A stretch of DNA of 64,000 nucleotides, taken from UBA7359 sp964523895. Lineage in GTDB: Bacteria; Pseudomonadota; Gammaproteobacteria; Eutrophobiales; Eutrophobiaceae. The notes under the pieces are model-generated. The model saw only the letters and a program-made list of their open reading frames with translations, was not told the origin of the DNA and made no database searches. A program made the translations under genes and the position numbers. The stretch is from assembly GCA_964523895.1 (NCBI GenBank), contig CAZGBJ010000012.1, forward strand, positions 8,351 to 72,350, written 5' to 3'. The first letter of the stretch is position 1. Each line of letters opens with the position of its first letter. Shown here one piece after another: positions 16,283 through 24,801 of the stretch.

Positions 16283-18700
16283 ATGTCAGAAACGAACGAA
16301 CAGCTCCGAAAGCGGATTGAAGAGCTAATACCTATCAATGAATTATCTCCAAACCTCCAGAATAAATTGCTGGAACGTGCGAAAATATTAGACGTTAAAA
16401 AATCGAGATCTCTTTTTAAGCAGGGCGATAAGGATGATTATTCATATTATCTGCTTAATGGGGAAGTTGAGTTACATCAAAACAAACAACTCAATAGTGT
16501 TATTGCTGCTGACAGTGACCGCGCTATATATGCGCTTGCACAATTACAACCACGGCAATTTTCTGTAAAAGCCAAAACAGATATTAAAATCTTGCTTATT
16601 GAGCGAAACCAGCTTGACCAACTTATGTTGCTTGCGCAAGAAAGTACACTAAATCCAGCTACGAATTCTGGTGGAACCATAATCGAAGTCGACGAAGTTG
16701 ATGGTGTTGATGATGATACTGATTGGATGACGACCATGCTGCAATCGGAATTATTTTCTCGTATTCCAACAGCTAATATTCATCAGTTATTTGCCTTGCT
16801 TGAGGAAATTGAATTTAAAGCAGGTGATGTTGTTATTAAACAAGGTGACCCGGGCGAACATTATTACATTGTCTCTAGCGGTCGCTGTGCTGTATCCCGT
16901 AAACCATCACCACAAAGTAAAGACGTTAAACTAGCCGAACTTAAAGTAGGAGACAGTTTTGGCGAAGAGGCTTTGATTTCTGAATCAACACGTAATGCCA
17001 CGGTTACAATGGTCACTGATGGTGTCTTGATGCAATTGGCTAAAGATACGTTTGTTGAATTGGTGAAAAACCCAACTTTACAGTCATTAAAATTTGATGA
17101 AGCTGAAGCATTGGTTAATGAAGGTAGTGCAAAGTGGTTAGATGTTCGATTTCCAAATGAACATCAGGAATCATCAATCGAAGGTAGTATTAATTACCCG
17201 CTAAATTCATTGCGATTGCAAATCGATAAGTTTGATAGTTCACTAATATATATTCTTTATTGTGATACTGGCGGTCGTAGTTCAACAGGTACATTTCTAT
17301 TAGCAGAGCGAGGCTTCGATGTAACGTACCTTGACGGTGGCTTAGTCAACAATCCGGAAGCAGTAGGTGTGCAAACAGTTGTTCCTGAGACCCCAGAGCC
17401 GGCAAAACAACCAAAGAAAGTTGAAGCCGAACATGTTGAAGCCCGTGTTGAAAAATTGAATGCTGAACTTGAAACAACACAAATCAGGATGGATAAGGCA
17501 AAAGAAGAAACTGTTGATGCAGATGCTAAAAAACAAAAAGAAGCTGAAGAAAATAAAAAGAAATTAGCAGAAGCAAAGAAAAAATTAGAAGCACAGAAAA
17601 AGGTAGCTGAAGCAGAGGCAAAAAAGAAAGCAAAGCAGGAAGAAGATAGACTGAAAAAATTGCAAGCAGACTCTGATAAGCAAATGCAGGAAGAAAAGAA
17701 GAAGCTTGAAGAGATCTATAATCAAAATGCTAAGGATATGGAAAAGTTGCAGAAGGCGAAGGAGGCGGCTGAAGAAAATATACGTAAGGAACGTGAAGCA
17801 TTAGAAAAACAAGCAGAAGAAGCGAAAAAACAAATAGAAGAAGCAAAACGTCTTAAGCAGGAAGCTGACGAGGCGGCTAAAAAACAACTTGAAGCAGTTG
17901 AAGCATCGAAGAAGAAACTTGAAGAAGACGCGGAAAATAAACGTTTGCAAGAAGAAGAACGTGAACATCAATTGCAGGTTGAAGCCAAAGCCAAAATTGA
18001 CGAAGAACGCAAAATAATGGCCGAGCAATATGAACGTAATTCTAAAGAACTTGAAGAATTAAAACGTCTAAAAGAAGAGGCAGAAGCAGCCAAATTAGAA
18101 GCTAAGCAAGAAGCCCAAAAAATGATAGACGAATATAAACAGTCGCACGATAAGACACATGCGGAAGAAGAAGCGAAATTAAAGGCTGAGCGTCTAAAAC
18201 TGGAAGAAGAAGCAAAAGGCATTCAAGAGGCAATGAAGCAAATTCAGATAGCCAAGTTGGAAGCTGAGAAGATTAAGGAAGAAGCATTAAATCAAGCAAA
18301 AGTATTGAAAGAGAAGCAAATGGAATCGACCAATACTAAGGAACAGCGTGCAAAACTTGAAACAGAAATTAAAGTTGTTGAAGAAAAGGTCGTTGAAGCT
18401 GAACGTGATATAGAAGATGCAGTACACAGAGAAAAATTAACTGAATCAGCCCAGCAAGTTAATGAATCTGATCTGAATAAGAAGAAAAAACAAGAAGAGG
18501 CATTCCGTGCCCAGATAGAAGGAGATTTAGAAGAATTTGAAGATGCGCAACAAGAAGAGGCAGCTTCTATTACTCAAGTTCAGATGCAGACGGATATGAT
18601 GAAACGTATTAAACAAAAAGCGGCTGAAGCAAAAATGAATGCGGCATCCGCAGATAAAAATTTACTAAATGACATATCAAAACAACTTGGCAGTGACTGA
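16283..18700 (+). CDS. tandem cyclic-nucleotide-binding-like/rhodanese/coiled-coil protein
   Basis: The 805-residue protein has no signal peptide. In order: a degenerate CNB-like domain (about 20-118); an acidic linker; a second CNB domain (about 150-270) with a phosphate-cassette-like FGEEALISESTRNATV that keeps the Arg; a rhodanese domain (about 280-360) with active-site Cys in LYCDTGGRSS; and a coiled coil of over 400 residues (about 375-785) very rich in Lys, Glu and Ala. The coil suggests an elongated scaffold. A second copy of the same architecture is encoded at 21219-23105. It probably binds a nucleotide or phosphate ligand and carries out sulfur or phosphate chemistry, but no function is established. 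Confidence 0.85.
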   Translation: MSETNEQLRKRIEELIPINELSPNLQNKLLERAKILDVKKSRSLFKQGDKDDYSYYLLNGEVELHQNKQLNSVIAADSDRAIYALAQLQPRQFSVKAKTDIKILLIERNQLDQLMLLAQESTLNPATNSGGTIIEVDEVDGVDDDTDWMTTMLQSELFSRIPTANIHQLFALLEEIEFKAGDVVIKQGDPGEHYYIVSSGRCAVSRKPSPQSKDVKLAELKVGDSFGEEALISESTRNATVTMVTDGVLMQLAKDTFVELVKNPTLQSLKFDEAEALVNEGSAKWLDVRFPNEHQESSIEGSINYPLNSLRLQIDKFDSSLIYILYCDTGGRSSTGTFLLAERGFDVTYLDGGLVNNPEAVGVQTVVPETPEPAKQPKKVEAEHVEARVEKLNAELETTQIRMDKAKEETVDADAKKQKEAEENKKKLAEAKKKLEAQKKVAEAEAKKKAKQEEDRLKKLQADSDKQMQEEKKKLEEIYNQNAKDMEKLQKAKEAAEENIRKEREALEKQAEEAKKQIEEAKRLKQEADEAAKKQLEAVEASKKKLEEDAENKRLQEEEREHQLQVEAKAKIDEERKIMAEQYERNSKELEELKRLKEEAEAAKLEAKQEAQKMIDEYKQSHDKTHAEEEAKLKAERLKLEEEAKGIQEAMKQIQIAKLEAEKIKEEALNQAKVLKEKQMESTNTKEQRAKLETEIKVVEEKVVEAERDIEDAVHREKLTESAQQVNESDLNKKKKQEEAFRAQIEGDLEEFEDAQQEEAASITQVQMQTDMMKRIKQKAAEAKMNAASADKNLLNDISKQLGSD

Positions 18701-18776
18701 TTCAGTATTGCCTTGTTTTACCTTTTAGTCTTTAAAAATATTTTTTCATATTAATAATCAGTAAGGAGTATTAAAA

Positions 18777-19325
18777 ATGAGTGATCGTATCGTGATGCGT
18801 GTTGGCGAAGCTTTGGTTGCCGGTGGCCCCCCTGGAACAGCTGCAGAACCAGAAATTGTGATTGGTGAACTTGATGGGCCAGTAGGAAATGCTTTTGCCA
18901 CATTGATTGGTGATCAGGTTAAAGGACATTCACGGGTATTGGCTATCATGAATACGGATATCATGGTTAGGCCTGCAACATTAATGGTAAGTAAAGTTAC
19001 GGTAAATAAAGAGCGATATACCAATATTCTTATGGGAACAGTTCAAGGCGCAACAGCAAATGGTGTGCTTGATGCAGTTCGAAATGGTGATATTCCGAAA
19101 GAGAAAGCAAATGAACTGGGTATTATTGTTTCAGTTTGGTTAAATCCACTTGTCGCTAAAGCTGATGATTTGGATCATAAAATATTATTTGATATCCATC
19201 GTAAGGCAACTGCCATGGCGATTCATAAAGCTATGAATAATGAACCGGATATAGACTGGTTGTTGGAAAATCAGGAAGATATCATTCACAAATATTATCA
19301 AATGGGACTGGATGGCAAAATTTGA
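18777..19325 (+). CDS. formaldehyde-activating enzyme (Fae)-like protein without the family His
   Basis: The 182-residue product matches Fae along most of its length: VGEALV at 8-13, then IVIG, a GPVGNAFA run near 35, HSRVLAIM near 51, the RPATLMVSKVTVN run near 66, and IPKEKANELGIIVSVWLNP near 100-120. Fae joins formaldehyde to tetrahydromethanopterin. The catalytic His of the family's AHIDLIIG segment aligns with Glu here (AEPEIVIG), so the usual reaction is doubtful. A clear AAGGAG site precedes the ATG. No H4MPT-pathway genes (mch, mtdB, fhc) are in the window. It lies 76 bases after the CNB-rhodanese gene, so a joint role is likely. Confidence 0.82.
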   Translation: MSDRIVMRVGEALVAGGPPGTAAEPEIVIGELDGPVGNAFATLIGDQVKGHSRVLAIMNTDIMVRPATLMVSKVTVNKERYTNILMGTVQGATANGVLDAVRNGDIPKEKANELGIIVSVWLNPLVAKADDLDHKILFDIHRKATAMAIHKAMNNEPDIDWLLENQEDIIHKYYQMGLDGKI

Positions 19326-19344
19326 AAATAGCTCTGCTCAGGTT

Positions 19345-20574
19345 ATGACAATTGTAAATTATTTGAAATCAGGTTTTTTTATTAGCCTGTTAATATTCTC
19401 ATCGATTGTTACAGCAGATGAAAATGAGATTTACCCACTTGTAAATAGTAATACAGTTTTATCTCCTGAGTATTTATCCTCGACATATCACCGCGTTGAT
19501 TCGGTAGATATTAATAATGATTTTTATCGTTTCGTTGTTGAATCAGATATTGGGCATTATGAAATTCATTCACTCGCTTTATTAAAAAAGCGAGTGAATG
19601 AAATTAAAACAATCTCACGTGCTATTAATACATATGAACAGCAGGATGATGAATTTTCAGGTGAGTTGCGTAGTCAACTTAAAGTTACTGGCAACTCTGC
19701 AGTGGATATGCTTACTTCACCATTTAGCACGGCATCGAGTTTAGCAGATCAATTAGCCGGTAATTTCAATGCGACACTCGCTGGTGAAGATCCCTATATC
19801 GATCAGTCAAGCAGACGGCACTCTTATGAGCCGAAAGATCAAACAACGGCAACACATAAACGCAATATTGCATTTCAATTGGGGCTGGATCTGTATACCA
19901 GCAATATGAAAGTTCAGTCATTTCTTAATACAGTCGCAAATGCCCGATCTTCAGGCCGGATATCAGCCGGCATTGGTTTAAGTAATGATATTACTAATAG
20001 AGCAAATGTTGATGAAATAGATTTTAAAATAAAATATTTAATGAAAAATAGAACACTTGCCGAATTAAATAATCATAATGGTGATTGGCTTTCCGGAATC
20101 GGTATAAGTGCAACACTAATTAATAAGTTCATTGAACATCCGATATTATCACCAACAAATAAAACAGTTATTGCGGCATATTTGTCAAAGCTTGAAAATG
20201 TATCAAGATTGGACAGTTTCATAGAGCTGGTGTTAAGTGCTAATGATGAAGTGAAGGCATCAATATTCGAGCGATTAAGTAAGATACTATGGCGTTATCA
20301 TAATAAAATAGAAAATTTTACTGCTTTTTATAATTATAAAGGCCAGGCAGCTGTTATTACTGATTCACGCAGGATCGTATTTTTTGATTATTCAGATTTA
20401 CTCATTTGGTCAGAAATTAAAAAAAATCAATATGAGGAATCTGCAAAACATGCAAAAAAATCGGGTTACAAAGGTTGGGAAGTAGTTAGCTTTGGTAAAA
20501 TCTCTTCATTAGCCAGTCAAAAGATGAACGAATTGGCATTCAATCAACAAATAAATTCTCTGAGTAATTTTTAA
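19345..20574 (+). CDS. hypothetical exported protein in the CNB-rhodanese/Fae-like cluster
   Basis: The frame is open from an ATG at 19312, which overlaps the Fae-like gene by 14 bases; I prefer ATG 19345 because it gives a normal signal peptide with cleavage near VTA-DENE. The mature protein of about 380 residues has no motif I know. It reads as mostly helical, with Ser/Asn-rich parts and a C-terminal stretch SGYKGWEVVSFGKI. An exact 16-base inverted repeat lies inside the coding sequence (19565-19602). It follows the Fae-like gene closely and is probably in the same operon, so the system may have a periplasmic or surface part. Confidence 0.72.
   Translation: MTIVNYLKSGFFISLLIFSSIVTADENEIYPLVNSNTVLSPEYLSSTYHRVDSVDINNDFYRFVVESDIGHYEIHSLALLKKRVNEIKTISRAINTYEQQDDEFSGELRSQLKVTGNSAVDMLTSPFSTASSLADQLAGNFNATLAGEDPYIDQSSRRHSYEPKDQTTATHKRNIAFQLGLDLYTSNMKVQSFLNTVANARSSGRISAGIGLSNDITNRANVDEIDFKIKYLMKNRTLAELNNHNGDWLSGIGISATLINKFIEHPILSPTNKTVIAAYLSKLENVSRLDSFIELVLSANDEVKASIFERLSKILWRYHNKIENFTAFYNYKGQAAVITDSRRIVFFDYSDLLIWSEIKKNQYEESAKHAKKSGYKGWEVVSFGKISSLASQKMNELAFNQQINSLSNF
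19565..19602. repeat. perfect 16-base-pair hairpin inside a coding sequence
   Basis: Arms 19565-19580 and 19587-19602 are exact reverse complements with a 6-base loop (ATTAAA). The encoded peptide runs through HSLALLKKRVNEI. Perfect stems this long are unusual in coding DNA and could stall RNA polymerase or ribosomes, or mark a recent fold-back duplication. Confidence 0.85.
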
Positions 20575-20589
20575 AACTGGAAGGTGGGT

Positions 20590-20871
20590 TTATCTTAAAT
20601 CCTGTATTTGTTTTTTTAATTTGTCATGTCTATTGTTTTGAAGGTTTAAAAGTAAAGTTCTTATATTTTTAATGTGCTTCATGTAGATCGTAAGTAATCC
20701 GATCTCAATGGGTGTTTTTGCATTACCAATTGCACGAATTCTTTCTTCGTAATAATTTAAATCATTAAGCAATATCTCTTCGTTATCATCGAGCATTTTT
20801 TCATAATGAAAAATTTCCCAAAGTAACGCTTTTTCTTTTTTATCTATTGCTAGTAATTCACCTGTAGACAC
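20590..20871 (-). CDS. small hypothetical helical protein
   Basis: The frame is open further up, but I chose GTG at 20871 because an AGGAGA ribosome site lies about 8 bases before it. That gives 93 residues, charged and mostly helical, with no membrane segment, no Cys and no motif I recognise. It points opposite to the surrounding cluster and lies 15 bases after the stop of the exported protein gene, between the two CNB-rhodanese paralogues. It could be a small cytoplasmic partner or regulator. Confidence 0.6.
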   Translation of the reverse strand: MSTGELLAIDKKEKALLWEIFHYEKMLDDNEEILLNDLNYYEERIRAIGNAKTPIEIGLLTIYMKHIKNIRTLLLNLQNNRHDKLKKQIQDLR

Positions 20872-21218
20872 AAAGTTTCTCCTAAATAGTATTAGCTTAG
20901 GTAGCGCAAGCACTGTGCCAATGAAGTATGAACTTATAAAATAGCTATTAAATCAAATAGATAGATGTTATTTGTCGGCTATCTTAATAAAGATTTTATG
21001 TCTATATTTAATGTTTTCGTCGTTTAAAAACGACGAATATTATTAATGTGCAGGTTATCTTTATTCATAATTTTTAAATATAAAAATAAATAGAATAAAA
21101 GCGCTTAATCTTGTGAGCATGTTCACAGATTATGCGTTCAAAGCTGTAAACAGATAGATAAATAGCCTACATATAAGGTTGAAAATAAAACGGTAATACA
21201 TGGAATACACAGGCATTT
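20872..21218. other. divergent intergenic region before the second CNB-rhodanese gene
   Basis: This AT-rich stretch should carry the promoters of the 93-residue gene and of the second CNB-rhodanese gene. The only structure seen is a perfect 9-base-pair inverted repeat TTCGTCGTT/AACGACGAA at 21017-21025 and 21030-21038 with a 4-base loop. It lacks a T-run, so it may be an operator rather than a terminator. No frame or RNA gene is seen. Confidence 0.5.
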
Positions 21219-23105
21219 ATGGCGACACAATCCGATATTGAATTAATTAAAGTTTTAAAATCACTTGTTCCGATAAGTAACTTATCGAAAGATTCTATTG
21301 CCTTAATCGCTGCCAATTCAAATGTGCAAGCGTTTGCCAAAGATTACATTGTGTTTAATGAAGGTGATAATGATGAATATGCCTATTATTTACTGGATGG
21401 TGAGTTAGAACTTATATCAACAAATAGTACAAACTTTCATATTGTTTCTGCAACAGACGATGCGCGCTATCCATTAGCACAATTTCAGCCACGACAATAC
21501 ACGGCAAAAGCAGTAACAGATTCTCTGTTATTAATTCTTAATAGAACTTTTCTCGATTCATTGTTAGTCGGAAATAAAAACGATACCCCATCTATGAATA
21601 ATGGTGTTGAAGTAAATGATATTGATAATGGAGATACTGATGACTGGATGAGTCGAATCTTACAGTCTCCGCTTTACATTAATATTTCAGTTGAAAATAT
21701 TCAGAAGATATTTTCAAAAATTGAATCACTTGATGTAAAGAAAGGTGATGTCATTATTAACCAGGGTGATAATGGTGATTACTATTATATTATTCAAGTT
21801 GGTCGTTGCCGCATCAGCAGAAAACCAACACCATCATCACAAGATATTAATCTTGCCGAATTAAGAGAAGGTGATGCATTTGGTGAAGAATCTATTATTG
21901 CAAATTTAAAACGAAATGCTTCTGTTACTATGACAACAGATGGTCGTTTAATGCGACTAAATAAAAACGATTTCAAAGAATTAATTCTTAACCCGATATT
22001 GCAGGAAATTGATTTTGAATCAGCGCAGGATACAGTAAACAAAGGTGCTGTTTGGCTGGATGTTCGTTATCCAGATGAATATCAGGATTACGCCATAGAA
22101 GGTAGTTTGAACATTCCATTAAATGTACTTCGTCTTCAGATAGACAAGCTGGATAATTCAACACAGTACATTACCTGTTGTGATTCGACATCACGAAGCT
22201 CTATTGCGGCCTATGTTCTAGCGCAACATGGTTATGATGTACTTCATTTAAACAAAGGATTAAAAGACCTTCTGCGAGATGAAGATATAGAACAAATTGA
22301 AATGAACACACAATTTGAAAAAGCGGACTCTGCAAACGTAGTACCTTTTAAAAACAATCAGGTTTCAAAAAATGATGAACATGTTTTGCACAGTACATTT
22401 CATGATGAGATAAAAAGTTTACGTGAAGAATTTGAGGTTATTCGCAAACAATTTCAGGAAATAGAACACGTGAAAGACATTGCTTCAAATCTGGAGAAAT
22501 CGGTTATTTCTACTACAGAAAAGAAGTTAAAGGTACAAAGGGAACGGATTAATTTACAGACACAGAGCGCGAATAAATTAATTCAGCAAGCGCAAAAAAT
22601 GCAAACAGAATTAAAAGATGAGAAACGTTTAATAAATGAAAAAGTAGATAGGCATCGTCAGGAGCAAGAAAAAACAATGACACATATGCAGGATAATATT
22701 AATAAGCGTTTGTTAGAAGAAGAAAAGAAGATGCAAGCATTCTACACATGGAAAGATAGTGAGATTGAAAAAATAAAGGAACTAAAAAAATCTGCTGAAA
22801 AAGAATATCTTGCCAGAAAAATAGAGAATGAATTAAATAAAAATACTTATGAAGTATCAAATCAGAATGCATCATCTGGTTTCGTAGTACAGAACACGGA
22901 AGAAATGAATAGCGATCTGAAAGAATGGTTGGGTGTACAGGTGAAAAATGAATCATCACCGATTAATCAAGAAGTTCAGAATGAAAAACGGAAATTAATA
23001 GAACAAGTAAATGCTCGCTCGGAAGAATCAAAACAACGAGAAAAAGTTCATGATCAAACTCTTTCATCCGAAATAGATAACTTATTGAAAGGAGTCGAGA
23101 ATTAA
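21219..23105 (+). CDS. second tandem CNB-like/rhodanese/coiled-coil protein (paralogue)
   Basis: The 628-residue product repeats the architecture of the 16283-18700 gene: CNB-like domain (about 15-115), second CNB domain (about 143-265) with FGEESIIANLKRNASV, rhodanese domain (about 270-350) with Cys in YITCCDSTSRSS, and a shorter coiled coil (about 385-545) plus a charged tail. The first three domains align closely with the paralogue, while the coil is much shorter and less repetitive. The pair may hetero-oligomerise. No catalytic domain other than the rhodanese is seen. Confidence 0.83.
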   Translation: MATQSDIELIKVLKSLVPISNLSKDSIALIAANSNVQAFAKDYIVFNEGDNDEYAYYLLDGELELISTNSTNFHIVSATDDARYPLAQFQPRQYTAKAVTDSLLLILNRTFLDSLLVGNKNDTPSMNNGVEVNDIDNGDTDDWMSRILQSPLYINISVENIQKIFSKIESLDVKKGDVIINQGDNGDYYYIIQVGRCRISRKPTPSSQDINLAELREGDAFGEESIIANLKRNASVTMTTDGRLMRLNKNDFKELILNPILQEIDFESAQDTVNKGAVWLDVRYPDEYQDYAIEGSLNIPLNVLRLQIDKLDNSTQYITCCDSTSRSSIAAYVLAQHGYDVLHLNKGLKDLLRDEDIEQIEMNTQFEKADSANVVPFKNNQVSKNDEHVLHSTFHDEIKSLREEFEVIRKQFQEIEHVKDIASNLEKSVISTTEKKLKVQRERINLQTQSANKLIQQAQKMQTELKDEKRLINEKVDRHRQEQEKTMTHMQDNINKRLLEEEKKMQAFYTWKDSEIEKIKELKKSAEKEYLARKIENELNKNTYEVSNQNASSGFVVQNTEEMNSDLKEWLGVQVKNESSPINQEVQNEKRKLIEQVNARSEESKQREKVHDQTLSSEIDNLLKGVEN

Positions 23106-23129
23106 TTAGAGGCTTTTAAGCTTTGGGCG

Positions 23130-23966
23130 TCACCATAATTCCCATACAGGAGTGAGTCCTTGCGGTATTTCTTTTAGCCTTCCTAGTTGTGCCCATGGCG
23201 TTTGTGCATTGTGAAAATCAGAGCCTAACGATGCTGCTATATTATAACGTTTGGCATAGTTTGTTGCTGTTACAATCTCGTTCTGATTATTATTACCCGT
23301 AACCACTTCAATCGCTTTACCTCCGATTTCCTTAAATTCTGAAATCAGTTTTCGTAATTTTGTTGCAGTCATTTTGTATCGTAATGGATGTGCTATTACA
23401 GCAACCCCACCAGCAATGCTTATGTTATTAATCGTTTCATCAAGACTTGGCCACACAGCAGAGACATAACCAGGTTTGTTTCTAACAAGAAAACGTTTAA
23501 AGACTTCTTCGTGACTTTTTGCATGACCATGATTAACCAAAAATTGGGCAAAGTGTTGTCGTGTTACTGTGCCGTTTCCTGCAATTTTCTTGGTGTTTTC
23601 ATAGGCATTATCAATACCCACTTTTTTTAATTTTTCGCCAATCTTAATAGCACGTTGTTCTCGAAGTTGTTTAAGACGAATTGTGGCATCAATCATTGTT
23701 TTATTATCTGCTTTTATGTTAAGTCCGATAACATGAATCGTTTTATTGTCCCATAGTGTTGACAGCTCTATGCCATTAATTAAAGAAATGTTATGTTGAA
23801 TAGCTGCAATATGTGCATCACCGAGACCGGAAACAGTATCGTGGTCAGTCAAGGCCAGTGTTTCTACGCCATTTTGTGCTGCTTTCTTAACAAGCTCAGC
23901 AGGCGTTAATTCACCATCTGATGCATTTGAATGCGCGTGTAAGTCGATAGTTGATTGATAAGGCAT
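23130..23966 (-). CDS. rnm: PHP-domain 5'-3' exoribonuclease/nucleotide phosphatase (RNase AM/TrpH family)
   Basis: The 278-residue protein has PHP metal motifs in order: DLHAHSNASDG (8-18), LTDHDTVSG (about 39-47), GIELST near 66, a central AHPLRY run near 190, and GSDFHNA near 248. This family includes E. coli YciV, which removes nucleotides from the 5' ends of 23S and 5S rRNA precursors, and related 3',5'-nucleoside bisphosphate phosphatases. Length fits well. The yajQ gene ends 2 bases before its start on the minus strand, so the genes are probably translated from one message. Confidence 0.9.
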   Translation of the reverse strand: MPYQSTIDLHAHSNASDGELTPAELVKKAAQNGVETLALTDHDTVSGLGDAHIAAIQHNISLINGIELSTLWDNKTIHVIGLNIKADNKTMIDATIRLKQLREQRAIKIGEKLKKVGIDNAYENTKKIAGNGTVTRQHFAQFLVNHGHAKSHEEVFKRFLVRNKPGYVSAVWPSLDETINNISIAGGVAVIAHPLRYKMTATKLRKLISEFKEIGGKAIEVVTGNNNQNEIVTATNYAKRYNIAASLGSDFHNAQTPWAQLGRLKEIPQGLTPVWELW

Positions 23967-23968
23967 AA

Positions 23969-24451
23969 CTAATCACGAAAGTTGATGTACTGTAAAGGCA
24001 TATCAAATTTAGCCTCTTTTAATTCAGCTATTGTCTGTTGTAAATCATCTCGTTTTTTTCCGGTAATCCTTACCTGTTCTCCCTGAACCGCAGCTTTCGT
24101 TTTTAGTTTGCTGGTTTTTATCATTTTTACAATTTTTCTTGCCAGTTCTTTATCAACACCTTTTTTAATACTGATAATTTGCCGTGCTTCATTATTGTTC
24201 TCAAGGATGTCACCATATTCCAGACAGCGAATATCAATACTACGTTTTGTAATTTTTGTTTCAAGAATATCCTGAATTTGTTTCACCTGAAACTCAGAAG
24301 AAGAAATGATAGTCAGACTGTTATCCACTAGTTCTATTTTTGAATCAGTTCCCTTAAAATCAAAACGATTATTGATTTCCCGGTTCGCTTGGTCAATTGC
24401 GTTAGTCAACTCATGTTGATCGATTTCAGAAACAACATCAAATGAAGGCAT
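23969..24451 (-). CDS. yajQ: YajQ-family nucleotide-binding protein
   Basis: The 160-residue protein matches YajQ end to end: MPSFDVVSEID at the start, ANREINNRFDFKGTDS near 24-39, a central EARQIISIKKGVDKELARKI run, and a PLQYINFRD end. It has two ferredoxin-like domains. Some family members bind cyclic di-GMP and act as transcription co-regulators in Xanthomonas; others are known only as RNA or nucleotide binders. It sits between the DUF3301 gene and the PHP gene on one strand. Confidence 0.95.
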   Translation of the reverse strand: MPSFDVVSEIDQHELTNAIDQANREINNRFDFKGTDSKIELVDNSLTIISSSEFQVKQIQDILETKITKRSIDIRCLEYGDILENNNEARQIISIKKGVDKELARKIVKMIKTSKLKTKAAVQGEQVRITGKKRDDLQQTIAELKEAKFDMPLQYINFRD

Positions 24452-24471
24452 GACTTTCTCCTGGCAATATA

Positions 24472-24801
24472 TTAATGATTATTATCTTCTATGATTATAC
24501 CATCAGGATGATCAAGCTGTATTGATTGTAGTCGGTGTCCAATTAAATAAGCTGAGCCACTATAGCGGTTATGTCCATCCAGACTGAATTCAAAATGATA
24601 ATATCGATGAAATGCGAAACTTCCTGAAAAACTACGCCCCGGTTTTAATGATACCAAGGCAACAGTTTCATCCAGAAATTGATAATTAATATCCTGGCAA
24701 TATCGACGTGCTCGTGACACAGCTGTTTCACGTGCACGTAAAGCATCTTGCCAAAACCAGATAGCAAGCGCCAATAATAATAGAAAAACAATCTCGCCCA
24801 T
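24472..24801 (-). CDS. DUF3301 family membrane-anchored protein
   Basis: The 109-residue product begins with one membrane helix (about 3-17) followed by WFWQDALRARETA and a small beta-rich domain with a GRSFSGSFAFHRYYHFEFS stretch. This pattern is typical of DUF3301, a family found in gammaproteobacteria, often beside apbE. Its ATG shares one base with the apbE stop (24801), so the two are coupled. Function is unknown. Confidence 0.82.
   Translation of the reverse strand: MGEIVFLLLLALAIWFWQDALRARETAVSRARRYCQDINYQFLDETVALVSLKPGRSFSGSFAFHRYYHFEFSLDGHNRYSGSAYLIGHRLQSIQLDHPDGIIIEDNNH

Noticed and set aside
18777..19325. Fae-like gene as proof of methylotrophy
   Set aside because: The catalytic His is missing and no other C1 pathway genes are in the window.
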